64,000 bases of DNA from Areca catechu (lineage: Eukaryota > Streptophyta > Magnoliopsida > Arecales > Arecaceae). The notes beneath the pieces are model-generated. The model did not search any database. It was not told the origin of the DNA and saw nothing but the letters and a program-made list of their open reading frames with translations. The position numbers and the translations under genes are program-made. The stretch covers positions 47,263,088 through 47,327,087 of the forward strand of contig CM038040.1 of NCBI GenBank assembly GCA_021397845.1. The letters run 5' to 3'. This document shows, piece by piece, positions 48,292 through 61,583 of the stretch; position 1 is the first letter of the stretch, and the number at the start of each line of letters is the position of its first letter.

Positions 48292-48508
48292 ATGAGGAAA
48301 TCAGCAATGAGCATAATCATAACCATAATCAACATGCCAAATCACAGATCAGTTATAAGAATACATACTCATTATTAATTTCTACCAAGGATTTTCAATG
48401 AGGAAATAAGAAATGACCATAATCATAACCATCATCAACATGCCAAATCCCAGATCAGTTTTAAGAATCCATACTCATTATTTATTTCTACCAAGGATTT
48501 CTAGATAT
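48292..48508. repeat. Direct tandem duplication, about 2 x 108 bp
   Basis: The copies at about 48292-48394 and 48397-48508 share ATAATCATAACCAT, CAACATGCCAAATC and ATTTCTACCAAGGATTT in the same order. They lie just downstream of the PCF11-like stop codon, probably in its 3' UTR or 3' flank. Confidence 0.8.
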
Positions 48509-48567
48509 GCCAGCTTAATCCTAATGGTCTATCTAGCATGATAGCTAAAATAAAAATTGTTTACCCC

Positions 48568-51500
48568 TTAAGCTTGTCCCGATCCTTCCGTAGACTCAGA
48601 TCTGCACTTGGCATGGACAATGGGACCCGACTGTGACCTGTCTAAACCTTCGCTATATCCCTCTGGAGCTTTCAAATACACTGCCCCTTTGTACATCCAC
48701 TCCTCAGTATCATCACTATAAAAATCCTCAAAAGGCTCCCCACATAATGCACACACTGTCTGATTTTCATCTGCAGGGACTGCCATTTCTTTATCTTCCT
48801 TCTTCTCTGTAACAGCTTCTGTAGGCAAAAAGCCAGGAACAACATCATTTCCAAGTGCTTCTGCCCCACTAAGCCATTCCTTTGCACTTACAAACCATTT
48901 GCGAGATGGCTTTTGCTTGCGATACTTAGATATTCTGTTTTTAGTCACATGCCAATCCATGTGACTGCTGTGCTCTTCTTGGCGCTTGAAACGTAAGCCA
49001 CATGTTGTGCATTGCCTTGGGAGATCAGTAAACAAAGCATTAATTGCTGACTCACGTCTCACCTTAAGAAGTTCAGCATTAAATTCAACCCCCACAGAAT
49101 CCTGTACAGTTAGATTTTATGGTTAAAAAACCAAACAGTTATTTACCCTAAATTAGGGAAAATCATGCAAAGACAAAATAAAAAAGTCACAAATTGGTGC
49201 ACCTGTGATTGGGCTGGTGTTGTCAGTGATATCAAACCCTGTGCCATAAGACTACCGATCAGGCCAGAAAATGCACTCGCAGGTGAGCTAGATACCACAG
49301 AGCCCGTATTTTGAGAAACAGGTCCCATCTGTGATAAGCCAGGAGGTGGTCCAGGAGGCAAAGGAGGTAAAACGCTGGCATGCACTTGTAAAAAGGTATC
49401 AGGCATATTGTTCACTGCCACAGAAGAAGGTAACCGAGATAATGGATTAGGCAAAACTGAACCCATGGCAACATCCTGTCCTAATGAATGTAGATGATTT
49501 AAGGGCAGAGCCGCTAGATGAGATGAAAGCTGAGCTGATGCAGATGGAACAAAGCCTCTATGAGCCTCCTGAGACTGAATTTGCATGGTACTGCCCCGTT
49601 CTTGACTCTGACGATTCTCATGAGCTAAGCCAGGCTGTTGATATGGTACTTGAAACAACTTATTTGGGTTCGAGTTTTTCCTATCAGCAGTGTCATTCTG
49701 ATGCTGGGAAAAATAGAAAGATGATTCTGGGCCTTGGTTCGGTAAAGGCTTGTTAGCTTCTAGAAAATCAAAACGACTTTTAAACTGCTTTTGATTCGGA
49801 GGAATAGGTAGTAGAGGCGGCGGCTGAGATTTATGAACTGGAGGCCATATAATTGGAGCATGAGGAGGTGAATGTGGTCTTTGTGGCAAATACCTTTCCA
49901 ATGTGGATGTGTCCACATTAAAAGGGTCAGAATGAGAGCTTGATAACGTCTGAAATGCCACTTCCGTATCTGGTGTATTTTCATATAGACTGGGAAATTT
50001 ATTACCAATTGGAGGTGTTATTCCACTTGCTGCAACAGGCTGAGGAGCCCTTCCCCGCGACCGTGGACTAAGGCTCTGTTGTGAAGATTGTGGGAACATG
50101 TAAGGCAACTTCCAAGGTTCATGAGTGTGGTGAGAACCCTGACTGTGTGGCAACAATTCGTTCTGATTTACCATGACATCCAGATACTTCCTATTCCTTG
50201 ATCCATGAGCAGACTGCAAGAAAATGTTACCTCCAAAACTGTCAGTCCAACCATTCAGCATGGTTTATTGATATAACTAAATCAGTCAAAAGCATTAAGA
50301 AATAAATCGGTAAGTATGAACTTACAACCAATATGATATTTCAAGTGAAAAAAAAAAGGGAAAAGGAAAAAATATATAACATTCAATCACAAAATTATGA
50401 TGCTTAAAAAGCTAAAGAATGTCCAAGAATGATGGTAACTTTCATTGCATAAAGCCAAAAAAAAAGGAATGAAAAGAGGCATACAATATCCCTCATAAGT
50501 CAAATATCTGGCACGATCAACACAACACATGCCTGACCCTAAAAGATGAATACAGATATGATTCTCCAGAAGTTCACAGAATTTGTCAATAAAGAAAATC
50601 AGCATTTTGGCCATGGTCAAATAAAAGAGACCCAAATCAAACCATTAACACCCCCCCCCCCAACCCCAACCCACCCAAAAAAAAAAAAAAAAGCAAGTCC
50701 TGTCACATGATGGAACTTGCATTGGAGGTTCTTTCCAATCTACAGAAGAATATTTATGTGCTGCAGATATACCAAGCAACCATGCAATCTGACCATATTA
50801 AGGATGTACATTTGTAATTGTTTATCTACTATAAATCTCAAAATTTTTAATGGGCAGGCTTGAATACATAGTTACAACTAAAGGCCCAAACACTTGTTTT
50901 AATGGCAACAATATTCAACTAACAATCCAGAAGAGAAGGCAAAGAATCATACACCAAAGAAAGGTATCCTATCTTCAACAGTATAAGCAGGATCATCAAT
51001 TGCAGGCAGTTGAGCTTGGCCAGGCCAACTGCGCCGTCCAAAATCATGTTCCAGAAGTGAAGCATCTGGTCTAGTTAAACCACCCCTTATGCTTAAGCTT
51101 CCAGTACCGACCCCTAAGGGTGGCTGGCTTTTTCTTCTGCTTCGATCAGATAAAGTTGGGCTCATATCCTCCCAAACATACTCTTCTTCCTCAGAATTCT
51201 TCCATTTCCTAGTGGCTGCCTCACTGGCTATGCCATTTACATCTAGCCGTTGTACCTTTGGAAGCTTTTCAAGAGAAGTGCCTTTCCCTCTACAATTTCC
51301 ATATGCATCAATTAGTTCTCTCGAGTGCTGCTTGGCATATCCATTATCAAGGTTGAATGCCATGGAAGATTTTACTTGCTCGGTAACATCATCAAAAGGC
51401 CAGCTTCTCTCAAACCAACCATTCTGATTAGTTCCTCTACCAGCTCCTGAATGAGATGGAGAGGCCCTTTCAAGCACCCTCCTGGGAGAAGTATGTCTTG

Positions 51501-54500
51501 AGAATCTGTCAGCAGGAGGGGATATAGATTTTCGTGGTCCAATTATTGGTGGAGGTGAAAACCTTGAAAAGTTGCTCTTTGAATGGCGGGTTGGACCTTC
51601 CACTTCAACCATGGAGGATGCACGTGTGGCTGCAGTGTGTGGTGAACCTGTTCTTACCATCCCTCTTCGTGAAGGAAGCACCTCAGGATGATCAATATCA
51701 TACTCATTGCAGTGCAAGGAAGATTTCTGCCCATGAACTTGTGAAGTGGAAGAAGCTCCTCTGGCATGTTCAATGTCCTGCAAAGATTACAATGCCTTCA
51801 CACTATATCATAGTTAAAATGGGCTCAAAGAAGAAAACAACGAAGACCCACTTCTTCCATGCATTTCTATGTAGGACTTCAACAACTCCAACTATGAAAT
51901 ATTCATGGGTTATGAATTCCACACCGAGAAAAATTTCTAGTAACAGAAAAGAACATATCAAATAATAGTTTTCAGAAAAAAGTTATTAAAAAAAAATGCT
52001 AGTTGCTTCACAAAATTCCATGCCAGGTTGCACTGGTGCCAAAGCTAAAACTTTTCCTCTCTTATCTGTTGCATTTATACACCTGCTATTCATGCAGACT
52101 CCGCTAGAGCTAAAAGCTAAAACTTTCTGTGCCAAAGCTAAAACTTTTCCTCTTCTTTCCTTGCAGTTGCACCTCTCTACCTCTCCCCAAAACTTCTGGA
52201 GTTTTTCTTTTTATTTAATTTAGATCATTCATCAAACCTCTCTTTAAAAGTATGATGCATCACCAAGCAAAAAGTGATCCTGATGAGATGAATGCAATAA
52301 CAAAAAAAGTGATAAAGAAAACTTAGTTGCAAAAGGGTCTCCAGATGTCAACAGTTTTGAATGTTTTATTGCACCAACATTTATCAACAAAAAAAATGGG
52401 GCCTATTTAACCTTATCATTTGAAACAATTTCTGCAGTAGGTACTAGAAGTTTCACAGAACCACCAAGCTTGTTTTCATGTAAAGCCTCACTTATTCTAT
52501 GCAGCTACCTCATTTTTATAGTATAAAGCATATTATGTGGTATCAACATGATGTGAAACCATGCTTAGAAGAGTTTGTACCTCTATGCTGTCAAGGAAGC
52601 AATGATTTCAAGCACAATACTTCCTTCCAAAACTTATTATACTTATTGGAAATGATTTCAGTGAGATTCACTCTATTATTGAGCTTTACAAAACAGATCA
52701 TAAATGCATTTGTATATTACAGTATTTCCACAACTAGAAGGTAACTAGTCCCAAGAGCCATGACTTTATGAAACCAAGAGTGTAAGAAATCAACTATCCA
52801 ACACTAGTCTTCAACCACTTCCTACCATTCCCTTAGGGAAATCCACTTCCTTGAAGTTGGTGAAGGAATCAATTTCCTTCTACCATCTCATTTTGCTTCG
52901 ATTTTAAACTTTGCAGGGTTCTTTTATTGCTTAAGCTTCATATACCGTCTTACTTTGCTTTAGTCATGTCCATCTTTTACATTTCTAGAAGTGATTAAGC
53001 TTAATATCAATTTATTAACACAAGAGAGAGAAGGGGGGGGGGGGGGGAAGAAAGTAACTGCAAGGCAAAGATGACTTTCAAGTGCTTGTACTGACAATAA
53101 CTATAAATCATCATCAGTTTCCTTTATCATTTTGCACTTCAAGCTTAGAATGATGAAAATCAAAATACTTCAACAATTTGTTAAGAGATATAAGATATAA
53201 GGAGAACTAGGAAGAGAAGGCTTGGAACTGCACATGAAATTTTGGAGAAGCTCCAGACCATCCTTTGAGGCCCTCTGATGCATTTCCCTCCAATTGCTCC
53301 CCATCAAAATCAGTCATATGCACCTTATCATGACTTTCTACTGCACGCATCTGCATCATAACAGCTTATACTCAGTCAATTAACAAAAAATTGAATATAA
53401 CGGTTGCAGATCCCAAAGAAATAAAAAGGCAAGAATTCAAATATTTCTTGCCATTCCATGTTAAAAGCTGGGTTCTTAGTAGTATAAAACTTTGGGATCA
53501 ACAAACAAATGAACATTAAGGATGATTTTTCAGGCCACTGCTACACATCTCCACTCCGTTCCCTGCTTAGTTCCCCAGTTCCATATGAAAATCAAGGAAA
53601 CACTCAGGAGTTCGTGAGAGTCAGCTGCAATCGGGCTATTCCAGTGCAACACTCAGGCACCAGTGCACCACATCAGCACTGACCACCCCATCAGCAGTCA
53701 GGAATGCAGAAGTGAACTTTGGCATTTTTCTTTTTTCAATAATCATAAAAATAAGATATAGAATAGTGCTTAGAGTAAAGAATGGGTGTCACTTCATCAA
53801 TAATGATTGGCTATGCATATCCTGCTTCATCATCTCCTAGTTGAAGAGTTTTCAAATCACATATTTTTGCTCCTACCTGTCTTTCAACCCCTGCTACTAT
53901 TTTTGGTAGGGTCTAAACTCTATGCGTGACACGTTAAATCAATCATAAGACCTTGCACAATCACCTTTTCATCCCCTTGACCTTGCCTTAACTTTCACTT
54001 GACTAATCTTAATTTTGTAGCAACATTGCAAGTATTGCCTAAGCAAGATTGATATGAAAATGCCTAAGTATTTACTTCTCACTCGAGGAGAATGAGAAAC
54101 AGAAGAAACGGCATTAATACAAATGACGATTCCTCTTTCAGTGCAGCAGACCCCTACCCCATGAGGATTTGGACCTAGCATAATTCACCTTGAGTGGCCC
54201 CTTACCAGTATACCACCTACTGTTAAAGAATGAATGAAGAATCCTATGCACAATTACTTGATAGTTAGCTCCTTAGCTCATAGATCGAAACTCATTTCTG
54301 ACTATCAAAAAATTTAGATCATTTTACATCTATTTAAGCATGAGCAGACTAAGTTGATAGAGCATCATACTAAACTGGATGCTGGCATAAGCAAAATCAG
54401 ATCTTACCGTTGTTGAATGTTTGAACAAATGTCGTGCTTCTAGGTATTTAGGATTTACATGAATGCCATGAGATGGACGAGGAGATGGAGATTCAGAGTG

Positions 54501-55925
54501 CCTCATACTTGTAGTTCCTGATGATTGGCTGTTCTTAGAAGGAGAAAATTGGAGTTCACCCTCAATCTTGCGAAGTACTGATAAAGGAAAGACTTGGGAC
54601 CAAGTCCCGAAAAGGTGGCGCATGGCAGGATACTGGCTCGGATGGACTTGATTGTACGCCTCACAAAACACCTTGCAATAGGAAAAAAATCCAGAATTAC
54701 ACGATAAGATTCTCTTGATTCCAATCATGAGCGGGAAAAAAATCAGAAAAGTAATACAGTCAAAGTGAAAACACAAAAATTTATGATTGAAAATAATAAA
54801 TTAAGAAAATTTAGAGAACACAAAAGTTTAATACTAAGTAGGTTTGAGGATTTTATCAATATTAAGTACAAAGGATTTTGTTTAAATATGTGAGATCAAA
54901 GAAACATAAAGAATGTTATGAAAACAACCAAAATGTGACATTAAAAACATGAGTCACATTCCTGCTGGTAACTACCTAAAAACTTCAAACTTTTAGCACC
55001 GGAACAGCATGACCATAGGAATAGGATTTCAAGTATCAGAACGATACAATGCTTACCTTGGGAAGGCGAGCTGCAAAATACCTCACATATTCACGACCTA
55101 TGTTCTTCACAATACTATCCAGAAGATACAAGGAGGGTAGTTTTTGATCCCGAGGAACCTGCAAAAAACCCTGTCACATATTAGTAGCAATTGAAAAAAA
55201 GAGAGGCCAGCAGCAGCTGCACTCATATTCAGAGAAAATACCTACATAACTAGAAATCCAATGTCATCGTTGCTGCAAATTACAATGCATGCTAATTTTT
55301 CAATTCAGTTCAGCATTATAATCAATAAATTCATGCATATGACTAAAAAGCTGAATGTCTGGCACCACAATTGCATTGTTTGTGTGCTTTGAGTATCCCA
55401 ATACATAAGTTTTCCATCCAATACATAAGTTCTACGATAAACCAAAAATCTAAACTTTATGCAATACATATTGACGAATCCGACAAAATACCATCATCGT
55501 ATAGCGAAAGAAACCATAAGAACAGGCAGCAATTGGAATCCAAACTACGGAGAATTCAAAAGACAGACCTCAAGAACCCGAGCACAGATGGCGTCAGCAA
55601 TCCCCTCCGCGAACTGGAGGTGCTGACCGGCGATGATGGTGAGTTCGGTGATGATGGGCTTCGAGTTGAAGGTGAGCTCCGAGAGGAGCTCCTCGTAGAG
55701 CCGGACGATTTCCCCAGCGGTCGGGGGCGGGGGTGGGTCCTCGCCGGTCGCCTCCCGCAGTTCCTCGTCCCTCTCCCGAAGCATGCCACGGAACCGGTCT
55801 AGGATCGTCGGGAGTGGACGCCCCGGCGGGGGCTGCGGCTCCGCCACCGGCGCCGGCCGCGGGGGGCGGTCCCCCTGCGGGAATCTAGGGTTCCCCCGTG
55901 AGGAGGAGAGTACCTCATCCTCCAT
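48568..55925 (-). CDS. PCFS4: PCF11-type pre-mRNA cleavage/polyadenylation factor (PCFS4-like)
   Basis: Nuclear subunit of the mRNA 3'-end cleavage machinery; PCF11 proteins bind the RNA polymerase II C-terminal domain and link cleavage to termination. Seven exons on the minus strand: 55925-55569, 55158-55057, 54671-54408, 53350-53234, 51777-50953, 50213-49203, 49101-48568. All join in phase 0 with GT-AG sites, giving 1069 residues without any frame error. The CTD-interacting domain spans about residues 66-190, with FNSKPIITELTIIAGQH and YLLDSIVKNIGREYVRYF. The middle is long and Pro/Ser-rich. The C-terminus has a C2H2 finger (C923, C926, H939, H943) and a second CxxC...HxxC module (C1009, C1012, H1055, C1058), as in plant PCF11 homologues. 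The start at 55925 gives MEDEVLSSSRGNPRF. Arabidopsis PCFS4 is shorter; it promotes flowering through alternative processing of FCA. Confidence 0.93.
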
Positions 55926-56395
55926 CGAGGCCCCAATCCTTCTCGCTCTCTCAGCTTTCTTGCCCCCTTTTAGCTGGTATTTTGGGGGTTAGGGCTAGGG
56001 CTTGGATAGAGAGGGGCCATGGGGAGTACAACCGAGAGGGAAGGGAAAAAATGCGAGGGTGCTCTCGGTGCCGGGGAAACGGGCGCAAGTCCTTTTTGGA
56101 TTCATCATAGTTTTAACGTGGTTTGATATTGCCACTCCAGGGTTTTTTCTTGGTGCGCTTCCCTGAGCTCGCTCTCCTTCTGGGAGTTGGTTGTATCTTA
56201 CGCGCGAATGAATGAATGGATGGATAGGTGAGCGGTGTTGTTTGAGGATATCAACCATTTCGAACGAAATAAAAATATTATTTTTAATCCAATATATAAT
56301 TTTTAAATATTTTATATTATTTTTTAATATATATATTTATTTATTTAAAATTAATGCTGCTAAAAAATATCAACCAATAAAAGATATCACCACTA
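55926..56395. other. 5' flank and promoter region of the PCF11-like gene
   Basis: GC-rich near the start codon (to about 56110), then AT-rich. The core promoter should lie here on the minus strand. I see no convincing TATA box, which is common for housekeeping genes. Confidence 0.4.
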
Positions 56396-56840
56396 CTAAG
56401 GTGGTAGCATAGTTGGTGGGCACTTTAACTCACGTCCCAGATTACGGGTTCGAGGCCTGATGCTTGCATGTTACTCGATTAAATCCAGAGATATTAATGG
56501 GCACGTGACAGGGAGCGTTCCACTCTCGCAGCTTAGCGGGATCCGTATGATGTACTTGCTTTCGGGTGGAGAGAGTATGCAAAAAAAAAATTGTCGCAGC
56601 TTAGCGGGATCCGTATGATGTACTTGCTTTCGGGTGGAGAGAGTATGCAAAAAAAAAATTGCTTTCGGGTGGAGAGAGTATGCAAAAAAAAATTGTCGCA
56701 GCTTAGCGGGATCCGTATGATGTACTTGCTTTCGGGTGGAGAGAGTATGCAAAAAAAAATTGCAGTCCGAATCGAACCCGGATGATGTACTCTCTTTCGA
56801 GTGGAGAGAGTACGCAAAAAAAAAAACTACAGTCCAAATC
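56396..56840 (+). mobile_element. tRNA-derived SINE with an expanded tandem tail
   Basis: TAGCATAGTTGG (56405-56416) is a perfect pol III A box and GGTTCGAGGCC (56447-56457) a perfect B box, at tRNA-like spacing. Downstream, three units of about 67 bp and two shorter partial ones follow. Each ends in A8-A12 and carries GGATCCGTATGATGTACTTG and TCGGGTGGAGAGAGTATGC (56527-56830). The last unit is more diverged. Target duplications are not clear. Confidence 0.75.
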
Positions 56841-56930
56841 GAACATGGTCTGGTGGGATGGAGGATCAAGATCCTCCTCTTAAAATACTAATCAACACGA
56901 GCGTCTTGCATCAATATTACCTGACAGATA

Positions 56931-57190
56931 TAGGACTGGAAATGAGCCAGCCCAAAAGCCCATTATCTGGAGCTGGATTGGACCAGCTCAATAAACTTCG
57001 GGCTGGTTTGGTCTGAAATTGATTCAGGTTTCAGACCAAATTTTAAGCATATTGGACTAGTCTTCGGGCTCTAAAATAGAGTCCATTTAATTTTTGGACC
57101 AAAGAGATGCCCGGATTCGATCCAAAAATTTTTAAAATATAATCTTTGGACCGGTCCAATGGACTTTGAGCCGGCCCATTTCCAGCCCTA
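56931..57190. mobile_element. Non-autonomous hAT element (MITE) with target duplication
   Basis: Terminal inverted repeats TAGGACTGGAAATGAGCC and (right end, reverse complement) TAGGGCTGGAAATGGGCC enclose 260 bp. An 8-bp direct repeat, ACAGATAT, lies at 56924-56931 and 57192-57199, overlapping the first base of the inverted repeat. An 8-bp duplication and TAGGG-like ends fit the hAT superfamily. There is no ORF for a transposase. Confidence 0.8.
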
Positions 57191-57199
57191 AACAGATAT

Positions 57200-58580
57200 G
57201 AGCCTGCGGGAATAGCTATATCAGGATTTATCTTCCTATCTTTTTTTTTTTCATCAAAAAGAAAATGATATTCATGAACCCTTAACCATTAACATCTTCG
57301 TATGAAACATCAATTATATGATAGCTAGCTATAAAGTGCCAATTGGTCTGAGTTAATAAAGCCACTGTATATGAGATACTAGTAGTCTCTTCTTTTGATC
57401 TCGCTACCATCCCAAGTTAAGGCTTTCTCCTTTCTGGGTTCTTGAAAATAATATATACGGATATCTTTTTATATGTAGTATATAGTGGTACACCAAGTTG
57501 AAGCTTTAGAGAGTTGCACAATATCTTAAAAAACACAATCCAAGGCTATTTGACTTGTAGATTTTGGTGATAGAATCCTGGAGCTTGAAATATAGGAGCT
57601 TTAAAGAGATACAGTGCACTGGCTAATCTTGTTGATGTCACTATTTTTGAAGGTGCAATATTTCAGAAGGAGAAAGATCATAGGCAAAGGAAGTGATTGA
57701 GTTATCCATAAAAGAAGAAAGACCATTGGCAAAGGGAGTTCTTGAGTTATCCATAAAAGCTAAAAGCAAAGATTTAGTTAAAGGTCAGTGCATAAAAGCT
57801 TGTCTAGTATTCGGATTGAATATGTGCACTACCAATCAAATTGTGTTTGATGGATTTTAGTACATATGGAAGTCCAAGATGGAGCGCAAATGCATGATAA
57901 GTATGAGAAAATATACGAAATGGAGAGGTTCAAAAAATGCCGGGAATGGTTTCAAAAAGGGACGGTTACAGAGGAGTGGGTAAGGTGAAATCAAACTATT
58001 TATAAAGATATTTAAGCTAGATATAACCATACTTAGAAGGAATCTTAAAACAATGCAAACTCTACTTTATCTCTTACTTTACTATATTATTTGAAGTTTA
58101 TTGTATGTATAGCAATCTTTATGAGTAGGCGATAATCCATAATCTTGAAAGTCCTTGAAGGTACAAGGTAAATCCAAACTCAATCTTGTTATCTTCGAGT
58201 TTTCGCCCTGTATTTCTTATACCACCAATTTATCGTTGTTATTTTAATTTCGATCATGATTTAGAAAAAAATATTTTTAGCATGTTTGGTCAGATAAGTA
58301 CAAAATACCAACAAATAAGAAGATTAAAGTTTAAACCTCCATTGCAGAACAACTAGAAGCTCTACTTATTGATAAAGTTGAGAACCAGAAAGCTCCCTTA
58401 ACTGAATATGTAGAGTTTGACCCATCTTTGTGGTAGTCTAGTACCCTCAACATAGAGTATTGTCCGAAAAAAAAGCTAACCAACCTAAAGGTTAGCTTCC
58501 TGTCTCGGCAACTTTTCAATGGGTCATGCACTAGATAAATAATACTGTTACTCAATTCTGATACCACATGGATCAAAGTT
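57200..58580. other. Intergenic, no gene seen
   Basis: AT-rich sequence. It has a small direct repeat near 57670-57765 (GAGTTATCCATAAAAG twice, about 57 bp apart). A minus-strand TGGTATCAGAATTG at about 58568-58555 looks like a tRNA-Met primer site of another lost LTR element, but no LTR could be matched to it. Confidence 0.4.
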
Positions 58581-60620
58581 AAAAGGATCTTATTGAAGTG
58601 ATCACTAGTGCTACAGTCATTAGGTTGTTGGTAAGCCAGCAGGAGAATGCAATTTCACTCATGTCCAAGCAATTTCGACAAGATGAAAAACACTTTGATC
58701 GACTTAAATCGGTCAATGGTGCCTGGGAGCAAAATCCTAGCAAAGCAACCCTTGGAGAATGTATGGCCAAAAATTACAAGGAATGCTTGCATCGAGCCTA
58801 CAGTATGAAAGTGTTAAGATTTTAAAATGGACAGACTTAAAAAAAGTGATATCTTATGATAAAAGGATGGTTGAATATTATGAAGGAAAAGCATCTATAA
58901 CTAAATCTTATTTGCTAACCATAGGAGTGCTAATTAACCCTTCGACCCCACCATGTGCAGTTATACTAGCCATTACAAGCTATCTATGAGAATGGATGAT
59001 ACTATCATTGGATTAGTGGCAAGTTCAGCTGGATACATGCTAGACGAAGCCAGTACCAATGATAATAACCATTTTGATAATTGAGTAAAGCCTAGCATAT
59101 AAGTAACCCTCAAAGCTATGGGGCAAACATATTCAAGAGACATGAACAATGCTAGAGGCAATATATGAGGTCGACAATGGTACCTTTAGCACAAGAATCA
59201 AGTAGCTTAGTTTTTGTTGTTATCACTGAGACTAAGAATAGTACAAAGACTGAACATAGTCCATATAATATGTATTATAATCAGACTTATCTACCATAGC
59301 CAAGGGCCCAAACACAAGTCATGATACAACATGACCAAGGGAATATGCACTTTTTGTTTCTAATATAGCTTATTTGGTGGAGATAATCAGAGAGCAATAG
59401 GGTTTCCTACTTTAGCCAATTAACAGGCCAATATATTGGAAATTATATCTTGAATGATATGATCGGACATGTGAATTACATAAGTATAAAGTACCAAAAT
59501 TTTCTCACTTTTTTGGAGATGATGGCATTTCGACAATAGAGCACACTAGATGATTTTCAATCCGATGCAGAGAAGCAAGTGTCGATGATTTTCTCAAACT
59601 TAGATTGTTCATAAATTCGCTTATAGAGTTTACATTTTCATGGTATATAAATTTATCCCTTAATTCAGTGTTTACATGGCAAGATATAGAAAGTCAATTT
59701 CATGCTCCATTTTATAGAACCAAACCTGAGATATCGGTGGCTGACCTCACTAGATTATCATAATAATTCGATAAATCAATTGAAAAATATATAAACTGAT
59801 TCAAAAAATCAAGAAATTAAATACTATACATCTTTAAGATAGGTTGAATATATCAAAATTGCACATAATGGCCTTAATCTAGAATTAAAGAAAAAGTTAA
59901 CTAGTCAAGAGTTTCCTTATTTATTTCAATTAATGTCTCGAATGGTGAACCATAAAACCTTTCTTAGAAAAGAAGAATAAAGAAAAGTTTCAAAGAATAC
60001 TTACCGTAGGGACTTTAATTATGATGTTTCAGCTATTGAGGCTGAATCAGAAGAAATTAATAAGGAATTAAAGATAGAAATTGATATTGGTGAAATCCAT
60101 ATTGGCAAACCTTACATTTGTAGGGCATTCAACAAGCTTAATATATTAATTTGGTCCTCCATGCATGTTCAAACTTCTTCCAAGGATGGTATCAAGTTCG
60201 CCTTGGACATAACCAAGGCTAACCAAATATTTGATCATTTACTGAATGATAAATAGATTAAGTTAGCAAAACGTCATAAAATTTCATCAATAAAAGAGCT
60301 AAATGGAAAGAAATATTGCAAATGATATAATTAGTGGAGCCATAGCACTAACAATTGCCTAGTATTTAGAAATACTATACAAAATTCAATATGAAAGGTA
60401 GATTGAAGTTCCTTGATAAAGATAAGGGAGTCATGTTGATAGATGGTGACCCTTTTTTTAAAGGTGGCAATTAACATGACAAATGCTAATTTGGCCAAAA
60501 TGAAAGTGGATGAGCATGGTCGAAGTAGGATGTCAAAGGCTAAAGATAGGGTGAGATATTTGGAGAGGATTCCTGACAATAGAGGAAGGAATTTGTAAAC
60601 ATGAAACATAATAACTTGTT
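58580..60620 (+). pseudogene. Decayed Ty3/gypsy gag
   Basis: In changing + frames, the stretch 59460-59800 reads KVPKFSHFFGDDG, FLKLRLFINSLIEFTFSWYI, TWQDIESQFHAPFYR and ISVADLTRLS: the retrotransposon gag core with its W-Y and Q-F-Y marks. Further on, 60020-60390 reads NYDVSAIEAESEE, IGKPYICRAFNK, IKLAKRHKISSIKELNGKKY, then CK and WSHSTNNCLVFRNTIQ, the C-terminal gag region with a zinc-knuckle-like C-C-H-C. Many stops and frameshifts interrupt it. No pol follows before the LTR at 60709. Confidence 0.75.
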
Positions 60621-60825
60621 GCATTTGGAAGTGCCATGCCAATTTTGCAATCAAGTATCATGGTTTAGTATTACACCAAAAAGAGTGATACATTATCAAC
60701 AATGACATTGTTGTCACCAAACCCCTTATAGATATATGCTGGGGACTTACTCAGATGGGCTGAGTAAGTAGGGAACAAGAAATGACCACATGGCCACTAG
60801 AAGCGCGTCTCGCTAGGTTCACAAA

Positions 60826-61398
60826 TAAGGCTGCAAATGGATATGGTTGATCCATGACCCGAGTCGACCCGATCCAACCCATTTTTAGAGACCCGTGGAT
60901 CCGGTCGGATCCTAAAATTAGATCCGTTTCATTTTTTGAGTCAGGTCTGGGTTTACTAAATTTGGACCCAACCCGACTCGAACATACTAATAGTGTTAGG
61001 ATGATATCTATCTGGATATTTAAATTATAATTTAAAACTTGTATAAAACTTATTTTTAACATAGAGATAGAGTTATAATTATTTTTATATCTTAATTTAT
61101 TTTTAAAATAATATATTTATTATCTATTTTATGGTTAATAATAGTTGATATGTAATAATTAAATATAGTTGTCTATACTTTATCCGAATCATATATAGAT
61201 CTAATTTTTTTAGATTAGAATCGGATTATTTATAGACCCGATCCAATTTGAATGACCCGTTGGATTGAAAGATCTGATAGTGGACCCGATCCGATTTTCT
61301 AGTGGATTAGGTATGGGTTTAATATTATGACCCGATCAAAGAACCGGGTCGGATCGAGGTCACTCATGACCAGTCCAACCTGATCCATTTGCATCCTA
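60826..61398. mobile_element. Non-autonomous hAT-like element inside the LTR
   Basis: Ends are TAAGGCTGCAAATGGATATGG and, at the right in reverse complement, TAGGATGCAAATGGATCAGG. The interior is full of GACCCGATCC-type words. The flanks TTCACAAA and GTCTCAAA match at 6 of 8 bases, fitting an old 8-bp target duplication. It has no coding capacity. Confidence 0.6.
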
Positions 61399-61575
61399 GT
61401 CTCAAAGATGTCCTTCACCTGTAAAAAAAGTTCTTGACCCGAGTTTTTCTGATGGAGGATCCTCCAATGCTTAAGTTAGCAAAGTTTGAAGAATATATAG
61501 GAAACAAGAAGAAATAAAATAATAGAGTTTTTAAGCTCAAGAATTAGCTTACCCCTGAAGGTCCTCTCTTACTAG

Positions 61576-61583
61576 TATTTATA
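61576..61583 (-). promoter_or_regulatory. LTR TATA box
   Basis: TATAAATA on the minus strand, in the same context as at 6323-6316 in the related LTR. Confidence 0.45.

Noticed and set aside
49484..49756. 90-codon plus-strand frame inside the PCF11-like gene
   Set aside because: Shadow of exon 6 on the opposite strand.
58555..58568. Minus-strand TGGTATCAGAATTG as a primer binding site of a full element
   Set aside because: The match to the tRNA-Met site is partial, and no LTR could be found next to it.
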